A DNA stretch of 64,000 bases from Opitutales bacterium (GCA_013215165.1 JABSRG010000005.1:1-64000), one strand, 5' to 3'. Counted from the stretch's first letter, positions 1-11,917 are shown. The notes: generated from the letters alone by a model not told the origin. Made by a program: numbers and translations.

Positions 1-3000
1 CATCGAGGACATAGATCAAGTTCCCCTCACCATCGAGAGATGGAACGGTATCCCCCGATAGATTTACTTCTGTCTCAAACAGGTCGAACACCTCGATCAA
101 CACAAAACCTGGATCATCGTAGAGTTGATCAGGGGCGAGCAGCGGTAAGCGTTCCGTGTCAAAAGCGACGATAGCGAAACGGCCAGCGGCAAACTCGGTG
201 TAGGCAATGTCACGCGGTATGAGCGGGAGCGGAAGATTGATCTGGTCCAGTATAAGATCGGTATCTTCGCGCACGGAGGTGGGATCTTCGGGGTCTTCGA
301 GCAGAGTCGTCACCTCCCGAGGTAAACGCACGAGTGCAACCGAACTAGATACCGAGCCAGATTCTAACTCCCCGAGATTTTGAGCATCCGTAGCGATGCC
401 TTCGGGATCACTGCTGAGATCACTGCTATCAATAGCCACAAACAAAACATCACCGTCCGCTGCAAGCGCACTGGGGAAGCCCGGTGCCAGTTCCCGCGTG
501 GGATCAAAGCTTAAAGGGGGGGTGGGGTTAATGAGACTGTCAAAATCGGAATGGTTGGCCAAAAAGAAACGCTCAACAAATTGACTGTATAGGAAGCCAT
601 CTTGGAGGAAAGCCGACCGTGCCCCATCCGCTGAATAAACGGATATATCGACAAAGCCAAACAGAGCTCGCGGGGGAACGACACAACGGATGCGTGTGGG
701 GCTGAGGACAGTCACCTCCAAGGCTGGGGTCGGCCCGAAAAAACAGGTCGCTCCTGGCATAAAGCCTTCGCCTATTATCTCGACGACATCGCCTCCATCC
801 AGTGAGCCCACGGCAGGAGTCACCAAGGCGATAGACAACTCATTGAGATAGACGAAGGCACCGTGAATAATGCGATAAGCACCGCCGTCACTTATGATCT
901 CTAGAGCAGCCGTGCCCGCTCCATTACGCGGTGTAAGCACAACGATCTCAGTATCGCTCGCAGATACGATCTCGGCGAGAACGCCACCGATGTAGACCGT
1001 GGGATCATCCGAAAAGCCAGAGCCAGTAATGGTAACCGTGTCTCCACCAGCTAAGTCAAGATAGCGGTCTGCTCCAGGGGCCTCCGCGTTCTCGATCTCG
1101 GCCACAAACGGATCTGATTGCAACTCGGCCTGCCCAGTTAGAAATACTGAACGATACACGCGTCCTAGCGCTCGTTGAGACAGCGCTAATACACTCGAGG
1201 AAATTTCCAGTGTATACACTGCATTGGGCTCCAATAAATCTATAGGATCGACGATTAAGCGGTTCCCATCGGCAAACACATTAACCGGAACCAAACTGCC
1301 CCCGCCCGTATCATTTTTCAGCAGGGAAATGTTTGATGCGTTCAACCCAGATATTGATAAACTATCCACAGCCTCACTGAACTCGATGGTGATGTCACTG
1401 CCGGTTCCCACGCCGCTCGCATATCCGCCCGGTTGAACCGCATCCACACTCAACACCTGCTGCGGGATGATTTGGACCCCGCCCAAACCGACCGGTATGG
1501 CAAAACTACCAGCGGTATGAGTAATCCCATATCCAGGCCCCCGTAAGTTCGCGTTCAATAACACGGCAGGCTCATCCGAGGGATCGGATAAGTCGCCGAG
1601 ATCAATCAACTGCAGGAGGTCTTTAGCAAACGCCCCCTCAAATTCGGGCGTCTCTACGTCGAGGTCCCGTAATACATCGAGAGAAATCACCACGAGACTC
1701 CCCTTTACAAAGACCGAACGGACCCCACCGTTCCGAAAATCTGGCCGTGCCAATTCATAATTCAGTTCTCTTACCACCACGGGTTGAGCCGGATTCGAAA
1801 CGTCGACCACTAATAAGGTGTTCTGGAAAGCGACGCGGTCATCAAGAACATCCAAGCCAAGGAATGCATAGTCATCCTGAACCTCGATGGAGACAATGGC
1901 ACCCGGAGCGGTGAACGGTTGCCCCTCTAAATTAATCAATCCGTCCTGGTTGACCTGTGGGTTATCTGGCTGACTGATATCGTAAATCAGCAATCCCGCA
2001 GCGCCCGACGCGGCAAACAGAAACTGATCGTCGACAACTACATCTCGGAAATCACCGCCACCCGACACCGAAAAACCGGAGTCATCTAGAACAGTCTCTG
2101 TAGTCAAGATTTGGTCGCTCAATACCGGGTTCTCAGGCCGCGAGACATCATAGAAAATGAGCCCAAACTCACCATTGCCCACGATGGCCATATCTCCCTC
2201 GGTTGTGATCGAATGCACGCCGGCACTGGGGAAAGAAATCTGCCCCACAAATTCCAGCGCAAAAGGCAAGGAGAGATCGAGCACCGTAAGATGACCTAGA
2301 GCAGCTTCCTCGTCATAACCGATTATGTAGGCGTAATTGCGATGAATGGTAAAAGCATGGGCGCCTTCAAACAGGATGTCTTCGGGAAGCGTTTCTCGAT
2401 CCGACAAGCGGTCATGCAAGAGGTATCCCTCCCCTAGCCTACGCAGGTTATGCATGCCCGAGGTGGCATCGTAGACATCAAGCCTCCACCCATCTCCAAA
2501 GTCCGACAAATGATAGAGGAATCCACCCTCTGCTTCCGCGTGCAGCACATTACCCGGAATGATCGTGTTGGGGCTCAATTCTAACTCCGGTGTCAGGATC
2601 TGCGTCGTACCCATACCGACCTCGATAGCCACCGTCTCAGACTCAGCTGTGTTACCACTAAAGTCTTCGGCAACGGCAAAAAACTCGAAAATCTCTCCGG
2701 CACTTCCGCTCGGAACGAGATAATCAAACCCAAAGGGTGCCCAGGCATTATCAACAGCGGGAGATGCGTCGGTGTAGAGCAGATCCGGCTCAGCGGCCGA
2801 CCCCAAATCCCGGAAGAAACTCACCGTCTGAACGCCAGCCAGATCCAAAGCCCGTCCAGAGAAGGCAGACGCCTCATTTTCAGATAAAATATCTCCAGTC
2901 ACAGGACTTAGCAAATCAACCACTGGGCTGGTAGTATCCTCAAGTTGACCCACTGTGACCGTCTCAGACCGCGCGCTCTGGCCCTTAAAATCGTAAGCAA

Positions 3001-3913
3001 CCGCATAAATCTCAAACACATTACGCTCAGCATCTGCCGGCGTGGTAAAGAACGCCTCAAAGATATCCTCATCGTAAAAAGAGTTTTCCGATGCATTCAG
3101 CGGTAACCGCACAGTCGCCGCACGGGTCTCATTCACAAAAAATTCCACACGGTTGATCGCCAAATCGTCGATAGCATTCGCCTGAAATCTCAGCGATTGC
3201 CCCGAGAATACTAAACTGCCCTCAATCGGGCGACGCATCTCAACATAAGGAGGCTGATCTGGGATGATACTGTAAGTCAGAGTCTGCGCCGCCTGCTGAC
3301 CTGCCGAATCGAAGGCATGGACGGTTAATGAGGCCACCTCTCCAGGATTCTCTCCCACGTTATACTGTGCGGTGTAAGGGGCCACCAGGTCGCTACCAAC
3401 AGTCTGTCCGTCGACTAAAAATTCCACCCGAGCCACATCCACGTCGTCCTCGACCGAAGCGGTGAGCGTAACGAGCGTGTTTTCCGTAATCTCCGCACCG
3501 TCTTCAGGTGTGATGGCCGTAATCAAAGGAGGATTATCCGCATCGACGGTTACGGTGATCGATGCGGTCGCCTCATTACTTGGGAACGCCGTATCTTTAG
3601 CGCGTGCAAAAAACGTCACAGGAACGCCCACCCTGTCAGCATCGAAGGTGTAAGAGACTTCATAAGGCGGTGCGACGACCACTTGAATGAGCTCCGATTG
3701 AACGGTGCTTTCACCTTCTGGAAGAAATTCGGCGTAAAACTCTACAGAGCCGATAGACACATTATCCGTCGCTTGGGCAGCGATTCTGAAAGGCAAGCCT
3801 GCCGTAAAAGCCGAGCCATCGAGCGGAGCTATTATCTCAACTTGAGGCGGTTCATCATCCGCAATGATGACCACCTGATGTTGATCCGCTAAAGTACTTT
3901 GACCGGAAGAATC
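1..3913 (-). CDS. C-terminal part of giant secreted Ig/LVIVD/TIG adhesin (runs off window; follows an in-frame TAG)
   Basis: This frame is open from the TAG at 3914-3916 to the window edge and is exactly in phase with the two upstream segments, so I read it as the continuation of one giant surface protein. It first carries more Ig-like repeats of the pattern PPxV-(x)n-G-(x)n-A-D-(x)n-VxF-(V/F)VDG (about 3880-2600). Next comes a beta-propeller-like stretch with LVIVD-type repeats (about 2480-1500; LTVLDLSLP, LIFYDVSRPENP, LLIYDISQPDNP, LLVVDVSNPAQP). After that are an SbsA-like Ig domain (about 1460-1130; ITIEFSEAVD) and two IPT/TIG domains (about 1090-850 and 835-600; VTITGSGF, VEIIGEGF). No stop interrupts it. 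The true end is outside the window. If translated alone it would need an internal start such as the GTG at 3872-3874. The role is inferred to be adhesion or cell-surface display. Confidence 0.8.
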
Positions 3914-5755
3914 CTATGCTATAGCGCCCAGAATCAACGTATCACCTACCCGATCGAAGGGCACATTCCAGAATACCTCGAAGGGCGCGGTCAAGTCAGT
4001 GGCGATCGGCTGACCGTCGACCGTAAATGTCACAGAGCGCACTTCAATATCATCTCCCGCGGACGCCTGGATGAGCAGATCCATCCCCTCGAAGATCGCC
4101 TGACCGTTAACTGGATTAGACAGTGAAATCGAAGGCGGAAAATCGGTCCTGCTGTAAATCGTAACCGCAGGCTCATGAGTAACCTGGCCTCCCGAGTCCA
4201 CCGCCGATGCCGCGATCTTCAACACGCCGCGTTCATCGCTGGTCTCCGGAATCGTAAAGCTGAATCCATACGGTGCAATGGTGTCGATGAAGGGCTCAAT
4301 ATCCGGGAATGGGAGCCCATCATCATCCACGACCGTAAAGACAACGCGATCCACACTGAGATCGTCTGTAGCCACTGCTTGCACACCCAGAAAAGCTCCC
4401 TGAGGCACAAACGACCCTGGTTCAGGCTGAAGGATATCCAAGGTAGGCGGTTCATCTTCAACGATATAAAATCCAACAACTCCACGCGTTTGCTGGCCAT
4501 TTATATCTAACACCTCAATTCCAAAAAATCGCTCTCCGAGAGTCTCCGGCAGGCGCAAAGTCAGTTCGTATAGCGGGGTATCGATGACATTCACAGTGCC
4601 TGGCAAAGCATCGATGGGCTCGATATCCGACTCGCTTAAAAATGGGATGCCACCACTGAAATCAAGCTCCGTGCCTGAGCCTGAAACACTCACATCACTC
4701 CACACCGCGATCCGTTCCACTGCGGCATCATCCGCAGCACGCAGATTAAAGTCGACCAGCGCACCGGCGATATAGGATTGGCCTGCTACAGGTTCTCCGA
4801 GTGTGAATTGTGGCTTTTGTGTATCTTCGATCACGAGAACTTCATGGAAGTACAATCCGACATTTCCCTGATTGTCGGTGATCCGAAGACCGATTTCGAC
4901 GGTTTGACCCGAAGCAAAAACGCCGACCGGCACCTGGAAATCGGTTTCAAGCAAAACCAAATCATAAGGCCCATACGCATTATCCGCAGCTCCAGGAAGG
5001 AAATCGATGCCCCTCCATCCCATAGCTTGCATGCCCGACTCGACACGGCTGTCAAAATAGGCAAGTTCTCCGTTCGAATCGAAGCCCACGACGCCAAAAC
5101 CCCCATCAATCGTATCTAATATCTTTCCATCAACGAGGAATTCGACCTGAACCACCTGTGAATTATCTCGGACAAGCGCTGACAAAGATAGATACCGTAG
5201 CCCCTCAGGGATCACCTGCCCCGGTGCTGGAGCGATCACAATCCCCTCCGGCGCCGCATCGGATACTAATCGCACAATGAAAAAGCGCGTCGTCGCCTGC
5301 CCAATCGAGTCTGTGGCTGCTATCTCAAAACGGTAGGTCCCCAGCGGCAGATTAGTTGTTTCCCAACGATAGACGCTATCAACAAAGAAATCGTAGCCTT
5401 CCGCTTCCTCGCCATTGATGGAAATCGATACGGCTGCCACCGCGAGATCATCAGAAGCCTGAATCGGTATGCTCACTGCGTTTCCTCGAAGAATCTCGAT
5501 TCCCAAAACGGAATTAACCGCATCCACAGGGATGCTTACTCCGGCATAGAGTAGCTGATCCGCCGAGATCTCAGGATAAGCGTTCTCACCGATGGCCACA
5601 GAGAAATTGCTACGGCCCACTTGCCCTAACACATCCTCAGCCTCGATATCAAGAATCCAGGTTTGACCCGCAGCACTGCCGGGAATCGCAAAAGTAAAGG
5701 GCTGAAAGAGCGAGGTCGTATCCAGATCGGGCGTACCTTCGAGGATCACTGAGCC
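3914..5755 (-). CDS. Middle segment of giant Ig-repeat surface protein, bounded by two in-frame TAG codons
   Basis: An open segment of 613 codons lies between TAG 5756-5758 and TAG 3914-3916. It is in the same phase as the segments on both sides, with no codon lost or gained. It is made only of bacterial Ig-like repeats, each about 95-100 residues with the signature PP-(x)n-P-G-(x)n-AxDDxxVxxVxFxVDG; for example LDILQPEPGSFVPQG and ISLSNPVNGQAIFEG. A separate start (GTG at 5747-5749) exists, but it has no Shine-Dalgarno site and no signal peptide, so independent export is unlikely. The segment ends in mid-domain (LGAIA-stop-DSSGQS), where sister repeats continue. It is best read as part of one gene that is either interrupted by nonsense mutations or read through. 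Confidence 0.75.
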   Translation of the reverse strand, partial: GSVILEGTPDLDTTSLFQPFTFAIPGSAAGQTWILDIEAEDVLGQVGRSNFSVAIGENAYPEISADQLLYAGVSIPVDAVNSVLGIEILRGNAVSIPIQASDDLAVAAVSISINGEEAEGYDFFVDSVYRWETTNLPLGTYRFEIAATDSIGQATTRFFIVRLVSDAAPEGIVIAPAPGQVIPEGLRYLSLSALVRDNSQVVQVEFLVDGKILDTIDGGFGVVGFDSNGELAYFDSRVESGMQAMGWRGIDFLPGAADNAYGPYDLVLLETDFQVPVGVFASGQTVEIGLRITDNQGNVGLYFHEVLVIEDTQKPQFTLGEPVAGQSYIAGALVDFNLRAADDAAVERIAVWSDVSVSGSGTELDFSGGIPFLSESDIEPIDALPGTVNVIDTPLYELTLRLPETLGERFFGIEVLDINGQQTRGVVGFYIVEDEPPTLDILQPEPGSFVPQGAFLGVQAVATDDLSVDRVVFTVVDDDGLPFPDIEPFIDTIAPYGFSFTIPETSDERGVLKIAASAVDSGGQVTHEPAVTIYSRTDFPPSISLSNPVNGQAIFEGMDLLIQASAGDDIEVRSVTFTVDGQPIATDLTAPFEVFWNVPFDRVGDTLILGAIA

Positions 5756-8700
5756 CTAAAGCGTCACTGTATAGGCGCTAATGCCGGTGAGATCATCAAT
5801 CTCCAGGTCGAGTTCAACTCGCTCTCCTTCGATCGCCGAGAAAAGCGATCCTGATATCTGTTCTCCATTTGAGAAGACCGCAATCTCGGGCTCTTGCTCA
5901 GGCATAACTGTTAGGCTGAGGGGCCCTGGTCTACCCTCATGGCTCTGTGGTCCGCTATCAAAAGCAATAAAAGCGAGCGACTGCTCCAATGGCTCAGAAA
6001 TCTGGGGAGTCGACAGTGGATCAAACTCGTAGACAAACCCACCCGGTGTGTCCGAGCCGTCTATCGACTGAGCCCTCACCCGACTGCCGTCAGAAAAAAT
6101 GAATGACCCGATCGGTCCGGATTCCGCGTCTTGGGAAAATAGCAGCCGAATCTCTGAAAGGGTAAATGCGGACTCGTCTAAATCATCACTGAAGACCAGA
6201 GCGACCTCGTCTCCATGAGCATAGCTGGTAAGATCAATCGCAATGGGCGCAAGCAGTGAAAAACTCCCCGCTTCGATTCCATTCTGAAACAGAATCAGCC
6301 GTGTATTCTCGTGAGCGGGGTCGCCAGGCAGCGCCCAATCGACCGCCACCGTGAGCGTCGTGTCGTCCGAGCGCATTAAGCCGCCATTCAGGGCGAGGAC
6401 TGCAGCACCTGGCGTTGAAAAATCCCAAGACGAGACTACATCGCCAGATCCTCCCGAAGTGGTGAGTTCAAGCCCATTGAGCAGGCGTAGTTGTGCTGTA
6501 TCGTCGAGCGTAAATGCCAGCTCACTGGAATTGGTATCAACGTGTGACAACGGCAGATCGCTTTCGATAAAGACGACCGATTGTATGCCCGTGTCATCAG
6601 TTACCACCACGGAGGGCACGTACGACGCCTCACTTAAAATCACTGAATCGTCCTCTGGAAATGCGTTCGTCAATACTGGCGCATTATCCTCAATCGGTGC
6701 CAGAGCCGGTGGCAGCACCGTAAAATTAACCGGGAGCGCACGCCCAATGTTTCCCGCAAGATCCTCTGCACTCACTTCGATGCGGAATTCAGTCTCCTCA
6801 AGCACCTCGGGAATCATATATGGGTAGACGTAGAGCTCATCGCCTTCGGAGAGCACGACCACACTGCCTGCATTTTCATCCCGCAAAGTTACCTGAACTA
6901 ACAAATCCTCGGGAGTATCGAGATTGTCCAGGAGTTCCAAGCTTACCTCGATTTCGGCGCCTTCAGTCGCATAAAATACTTCCCCCTCGACCGGACTCAA
7001 TACTTCCAAAAAAGGGGGCAAGCGATCCGGTACTACATCGAGAAAGACCGAAGCAGCCCGCCCGACATTTCCATTAATATCGATGGCCTCGACAACAAGT
7101 TCGATACGAGAATTGATCTCTGGCGAGCGAGATAAACCCCGCAAATCGACGTCCATACTCAGCGCATAGGAACAGATGACATTCTGAATAAGGCTTCCGA
7201 ACCCATTAGGATCGGGCACGAAGAAGGTGCGGGTTTCGGGGACGATTTCCTGGGGATCCAGGTTTAGCTCCACCAGAAACTCGTCTTCGACCCAAACGTT
7301 GATGCTCTCAATGAGGCGATTGTCTTGCGCCTCGATTTCAAGCGATAGCTGCTCCGCCTTCAACACATCGGTGCCAGATATGGGGGCAGAAACGCTGACA
7401 ATCGGAGTTTCATCATCCGCAATCACCCGTACAGGCACCCGAGTCGTGCGTACCTGGCCGACACTGTCTGTGACTTCAAAACGAAGATACCCCACTCCAT
7501 CGGCATGATGTGGCTGCCACAAAACGTTGTCTGCATTTGGGAGCGGCGGGACTACAATTGCGTCTAAAAGTTGAAGTTGCCCAAATTCATCGGCCAATCC
7601 GTTGATCGCTGCTTGATCGGTGATAGAAACTTCAAACCGCTCCCCGACTTCCCAACTGCTGACACGGATACTCGATATTCCAAGATCGTCGCGAAGCACG
7701 GCACCAATAGGTAGGGTCTCTCCAGCATAAACAGGGCGGAATTCAACGGGCTCCACGATCTCAATATGCGGGAAAGCATCTCGCAAGACAGTGATCGCAA
7801 CCTCCGCTTCACCCACCTGTGCCTTATGATCAAACGCCCGAGCTGTGAGCTCGAAAATCGTGGAGTCTTCAAATCCATCAACAAGCGACTCAGCATACTG
7901 AACAAGATCAAAGCGCTGGTCGGAAACCGGAGTAACTATGGGCTCTGCCCACAGCGTCTCATTCAGAATAGCTGCTAATTCCGCAGGCTCCTCTACAGAT
8001 GAACGATGCTCGTCAAAGTCTCCAGCTGCACGATAGTAACGAATAGAGATCTCACCCGTGGCAAGCTCGGCAAAGACCAAAGCTGGATACGCGACAGGAT
8101 CAGAGATTTCTCCAAAGTCCGCCAACCCGGCATAGGCTTCTAGGTGATAATCGTCCAAAGGGACGAGCACAGGCTGCCAAGAATCAACTGCTTCAAAAAC
8201 ACGTCCAAAGGCATCTGAATTGAAATCTTCCTGAGCGTCCAACCAAGTGCTGCCACCATCGATCGAAAATTCCACGGACTGGGCATCGATAGCGACATTA
8301 TCCCGCACACTGACTGAGAGTGGATACTCCACTCCCTCGACTAATTGGTCGCCCGCGCGCGGAGATAAAAACTGTAATTCGGGACCTTCTGTGTCCGGTT
8401 GAACCCGCAGCTCGAAGTCAAAACTCGCCGCCGTCGGTGTTGCACGAGGGAACTCTCCCTCGGCGATCAGCGTGTATTGAAGATTGGTCGCATCGACCAC
8501 CGCGGGAACGGTGTAGGCAAATTGATACGGAGCGCCATCAGTATCTGAGAAAATCTCAATGCCCTCACTATCTAGTAAGCGCACGCGATCCACGAGCGCA
8601 TTTTCGGGAACCACCGCAAGGAAATCGATTACGATACCCTCAAAAACATCAAAATAGGGCAAGCCCGCTTCTCCCTCACTCAAGCGCGGATAGCTCAGAG

Positions 8701-11700
8701 CGATATCCAGCGGTGCTATGACGTCCTCTCGAAAAGTGAGGCTCACTGCAGCACTACGCGCCGCATTGCCTGAGGAGTCTACTGCCTGCACGAAAAAATC
8801 CAGCGCCTCTCCATCTTCCACAAAACCTGCCTCCAGCAGTGTCGACATAGCCGCCAAGAACGAACCATCTTCATTAGATGAGATTTCTTCCGCGCCCAAA
8901 TTTGCCAGCGGCTCACCCGGCGCACCCGACTCGTAGACTGTGAGCGAATCTAGTCCGATATTATCGAAACCCGTCACCAAAAACCCAATCAGCGCAGTAC
9001 CTGTCTCGTCTATCTGAACAATAGTGTTATGAGCAGGCTCGGCAATGACTACGGAGGGCGGAATGGTGTCCGACGTGACCCATACCTCGACCTCATCCGT
9101 CCCCACTAAACCATCAGAATCTGAAACACTTGCGACGATACTCATACGAGACCCTGCCAGTTCAGTTGGAATTGGATACTCTATACTTGAGGAACCTAAC
9201 GTGACGCGCTCACCATTCACAAAGTACTGGATATCCCCCGATCTGATGGCCCCGTCATCTAAGACGCTCACCTCGATGGGTAGAGATGTTCCAGCAACCC
9301 AACTTGAAGCGTCGACCGGGGAGATGAATTCAATTTGTGGCACCTGATTCGGTTGAACAACCACTTCGATATTCTCTGTGGACACCAACCCATGATAATC
9401 TGTTACATCTAAACGCGCCTCAAAACGAGACCCAGTGGGCGATTCCGGAATAGGCACCAAAAACTCGAACTGTTCCGTTCCTGCAGAAAAGAGTCCGTTC
9501 CTCAATGCAAACAATCCAGGCTTAGACTCCTGCCTAAGCACAACACTGTCTCCGGGATTTTGCAGGTCTACAATCTCCAGAACGAGTTCGCTCCCATACA
9601 CAATCAGATCGTCGGTCACACTGATCTGGAAGGAATTCAAGTCGCCGCTCCGCACAGCTCCAAGATTTGCTGGGTTCACAAAACTAATTATCGGCGGCGC
9701 ATTGGCCCGAGCTTCAAGCCCGATACTCTCCGAGTAAAACTGCCTCTCTCCCTTAGTTCCGACTGCGCTGACAATCATACCACGCCCTGCCAGGTTTTCA
9801 GGGATGACGTATGAGACCCGATAAGAAAATTCTTCTGCGATAGCCTCCTCTCCCTCCTCGTTTTGATATACGATTGGCTGAGCATACCGAGTAGATCCAA
9901 TCGAGCTTCCATTAATAAAAAACTCCACCGAATCGTAGGCACCATCGGAAGCGCTTAGGGTAAAATCCAATAAAGAACCCACGACAAAAGACGCGCCTTC
10001 CGCGATCAGCGTAACATCGGTGCTGTAGCCCGACCGCCCCTCTTCCAGTAGCGTACGGATAAAGGCTGCATCATCATCTTGGGTGTAAATGCTGAGCGAT
10101 TGTCCAACACCCTCCCCATTTCCAAGAGGCTTGATCAGTAAGTCCAAGGGTTCAGAAGCGCCCGATACCCCATCAAAATCGGTCGCCACCGCAATGATAC
10201 GGATGTAGGAATCGGCCCGATTTGCCGGAGCTTCCAGCAACACAGAAAACGGGGCCTCACTGTCGGTATAGACAACCACCCCATCCACCAAAAACGAGAC
10301 CGAAGCCACGTTTTCAGACCCTCCATCATCCTCGACTGAGGCGTAGACAGTAAACGATGCCTCTTCAAACAGGTGGCGCGCGCCCGCAGTCAATTCGACG
10401 GTGGGGGGGCCATTGTCCACAATCACCTCAAACACAAGCTCCTCAAAATCCACGAGACGATTCCTCACTGTAACAGTGGTCGAACCGGCACTGAGACCTA
10501 CGAGCACACCATTTGCGTCGACAGAAACAATGGCGTCGTCCCCAACCGTGTAGACAGTTCCAAAGCTTGGATTGCTCATCAGGAGTTCGTCAGGCCCACT
10601 CCAGGGGTCAAACTCTCCCACTACCTGTAGCTGAATTGGCGACCCTACTGAGTCTACGGCCAAGACGCCTTCGAATAATTCATTACGCAGAGAAAGACGG
10701 TTCAAATTCGTCTCGTCGCCCACCGAAACGGCTATAGTCCGTTCAATGCCTGCATAGGACACAACAAGCTCTGCCACTCCGGGAAGCAGGCCATAGATCG
10801 TCTCGTTTTCACCTACGACTGCGATGGTCTCATCGAGAGAACGAAGGGTGACACCATCAGACTCAAACAGACTTACTCCATAGCTACCCCCATCCGAGCC
10901 GCCGTCAAAAACCCCAACAATACCCAGTCTCCGATTTGCCCCAAAACCAGCCAAAGGCGCGGATGCCTCTAAGCCATCTTCAATGAAATCGACCTGAATA
11001 TCTAACAGATCGGCAGGAAAGACATCCGAAACCCGCCACACATCTGAGTCCGTGTGCACATGACCTAATTGATCCCTGGCTGTTACCTGGAGATAAAGCA
11101 GTCCCTCTGATTGCGGAACGACACCGTTCCTCACTCCAAAAGATGCTGCAAAGCTTTGAGATATACCCGTCTCAGACGACACCTCAATCCCATCGGCTGA
11201 GCTAATCTGCTTCGAGTAAACTTCGAGGAATGAGTTCACCTCATCAATCCGTCCACCAGCATTGAGCAGTTGTCCAGGAAGTGTGCCGAGGAGCGCAATC
11301 TCGAGATCGGCCAATCCAACCTCGCCATCTGCAATCACCACAGACGGGGCGTAGCTAGCGAGTTGAGGCAGGTAGCGCACATCCATGGAGGCGATACGTG
11401 GAGCAGAATCAGGATGGAGAAAATAAAAGCGCTGAGTGGCCACATCACCCCCCGACTGTATTACCAATTCGAAGCGGAGTAACAGGGGCTTACCCGACTC
11501 TATCGAAAGTCCGCCGAGATCGAAATCCGCAAAATTATTGACCTCACCCCCTTCAGGAGAATGCAGCGTAGTACTCTCCAAACTCGTGACGCGCGTCCAC
11601 AAGCGCTCGCCTCGTGCCGACACGTGGGATACGGCAAACGCATCCAAATATTCGGAAAGATCCCAATGCAACACATCCACATCGACCGATTGTAGCGATG

Positions 11701-11917
11701 CGCCCTCATCAAGCGAAAAAAAGTAATCCACCCTCAAGGGTCCACCGTCTCCCTCGGATGGAATGGTGACCTCGACTGAATCAAGCGCCGCGCCAGAGAG
11801 TCCTATCGCCCAAAAAAAGGCTAAGCACAACGCCCATCTACGATGGCGAATTTGGAGGAAAAAATAATGCAAAGGATACAACACCTGACAACACATAGCT
11901 ACAGCGGTAAAACGCAC
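5756..11917 (-). CDS. N-terminal 2053 codons of giant exported Ig-repeat surface protein
   Basis: The frame starts with GTG at 11917. It has a long basic n-region and a hydrophobic signal segment (about residues 29-44, ALCLAFFWAIGLSGAA), followed by a mature beta-rich protein. Most of it is tandem bacterial Ig-like domains, with repeated DNxxIxxVxVxVDG and PPxVxxxxP motifs. One Big_2-like domain lies near residues 480-540 (VDANGVLVGLSAGSTTVTV). Composition is acidic and cysteine-poor, as in large extracellular adhesins. It is the last visible gene of a minus-strand operon, 32 nt after the fibre-like gene. The frame stops at TAG 5756-5758 inside a repeat (YTVTL-stop-GSVILEG), and the same frame then continues for more than 1,900 codons. 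Function is inferred from architecture only. Truncation at the first TAG would leave a secreted protein with no recognisable anchoring domain. Confidence 0.85.
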   Translation of the reverse strand: MRFTAVAMCCQVLYPLHYFFLQIRHRRWALCLAFFWAIGLSGAALDSVEVTIPSEGDGGPLRVDYFFSLDEGASLQSVDVDVLHWDLSEYLDAFAVSHVSARGERLWTRVTSLESTTLHSPEGGEVNNFADFDLGGLSIESGKPLLLRFELVIQSGGDVATQRFYFLHPDSAPRIASMDVRYLPQLASYAPSVVIADGEVGLADLEIALLGTLPGQLLNAGGRIDEVNSFLEVYSKQISSADGIEVSSETGISQSFAASFGVRNGVVPQSEGLLYLQVTARDQLGHVHTDSDVWRVSDVFPADLLDIQVDFIEDGLEASAPLAGFGANRRLGIVGVFDGGSDGGSYGVSLFESDGVTLRSLDETIAVVGENETIYGLLPGVAELVVSYAGIERTIAVSVGDETNLNRLSLRNELFEGVLAVDSVGSPIQLQVVGEFDPWSGPDELLMSNPSFGTVYTVGDDAIVSVDANGVLVGLSAGSTTVTVRNRLVDFEELVFEVIVDNGPPTVELTAGARHLFEEASFTVYASVEDDGGSENVASVSFLVDGVVVYTDSEAPFSVLLEAPANRADSYIRIIAVATDFDGVSGASEPLDLLIKPLGNGEGVGQSLSIYTQDDDAAFIRTLLEEGRSGYSTDVTLIAEGASFVVGSLLDFTLSASDGAYDSVEFFINGSSIGSTRYAQPIVYQNEEGEEAIAEEFSYRVSYVIPENLAGRGMIVSAVGTKGERQFYSESIGLEARANAPPIISFVNPANLGAVRSGDLNSFQISVTDDLIVYGSELVLEIVDLQNPGDSVVLRQESKPGLFALRNGLFSAGTEQFEFLVPIPESPTGSRFEARLDVTDYHGLVSTENIEVVVQPNQVPQIEFISPVDASSWVAGTSLPIEVSVLDDGAIRSGDIQYFVNGERVTLGSSSIEYPIPTELAGSRMSIVASVSDSDGLVGTDEVEVWVTSDTIPPSVVIAEPAHNTIVQIDETGTALIGFLVTGFDNIGLDSLTVYESGAPGEPLANLGAEEISSNEDGSFLAAMSTLLEAGFVEDGEALDFFVQAVDSSGNAARSAAVSLTFREDVIAPLDIALSYPRLSEGEAGLPYFDVFEGIVIDFLAVVPENALVDRVRLLDSEGIEIFSDTDGAPYQFAYTVPAVVDATNLQYTLIAEGEFPRATPTAASFDFELRVQPDTEGPELQFLSPRAGDQLVEGVEYPLSVSVRDNVAIDAQSVEFSIDGGSTWLDAQEDFNSDAFGRVFEAVDSWQPVLVPLDDYHLEAYAGLADFGEISDPVAYPALVFAELATGEISIRYYRAAGDFDEHRSSVEEPAELAAILNETLWAEPIVTPVSDQRFDLVQYAESLVDGFEDSTIFELTARAFDHKAQVGEAEVAITVLRDAFPHIEIVEPVEFRPVYAGETLPIGAVLRDDLGISSIRVSSWEVGERFEVSITDQAAINGLADEFGQLQLLDAIVVPPLPNADNVLWQPHHADGVGYLRFEVTDSVGQVRTTRVPVRVIADDETPIVSVSAPISGTDVLKAEQLSLEIEAQDNRLIESINVWVEDEFLVELNLDPQEIVPETRTFFVPDPNGFGSLIQNVICSYALSMDVDLRGLSRSPEINSRIELVVEAIDINGNVGRAASVFLDVVPDRLPPFLEVLSPVEGEVFYATEGAEIEVSLELLDNLDTPEDLLVQVTLRDENAGSVVVLSEGDELYVYPYMIPEVLEETEFRIEVSAEDLAGNIGRALPVNFTVLPPALAPIEDNAPVLTNAFPEDDSVILSEASYVPSVVVTDDTGIQSVVFIESDLPLSHVDTNSSELAFTLDDTAQLRLLNGLELTTSGGSGDVVSSWDFSTPGAAVLALNGGLMRSDDTTLTVAVDWALPGDPAHENTRLILFQNGIEAGSFSLLAPIAIDLTSYAHGDEVALVFSDDLDESAFTLSEIRLLFSQDAESGPIGSFIFSDGSRVRAQSIDGSDTPGGFVYEFDPLSTPQISEPLEQSLAFIAFDSGPQSHEGRPGPLSLTVMPEQEPEIAVFSNGEQISGSLFSAIEGERVELDLEIDDLTGISAYTVTL

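Noticed and set aside
3914-5758. Selenocysteine or programmed recoding at the adhesin stops
   Set aside because: The stops are TAG, not TGA, and no adjacent SECIS-like or pseudoknot structure was noticed; nonsense mutation, readthrough or error remain possible.
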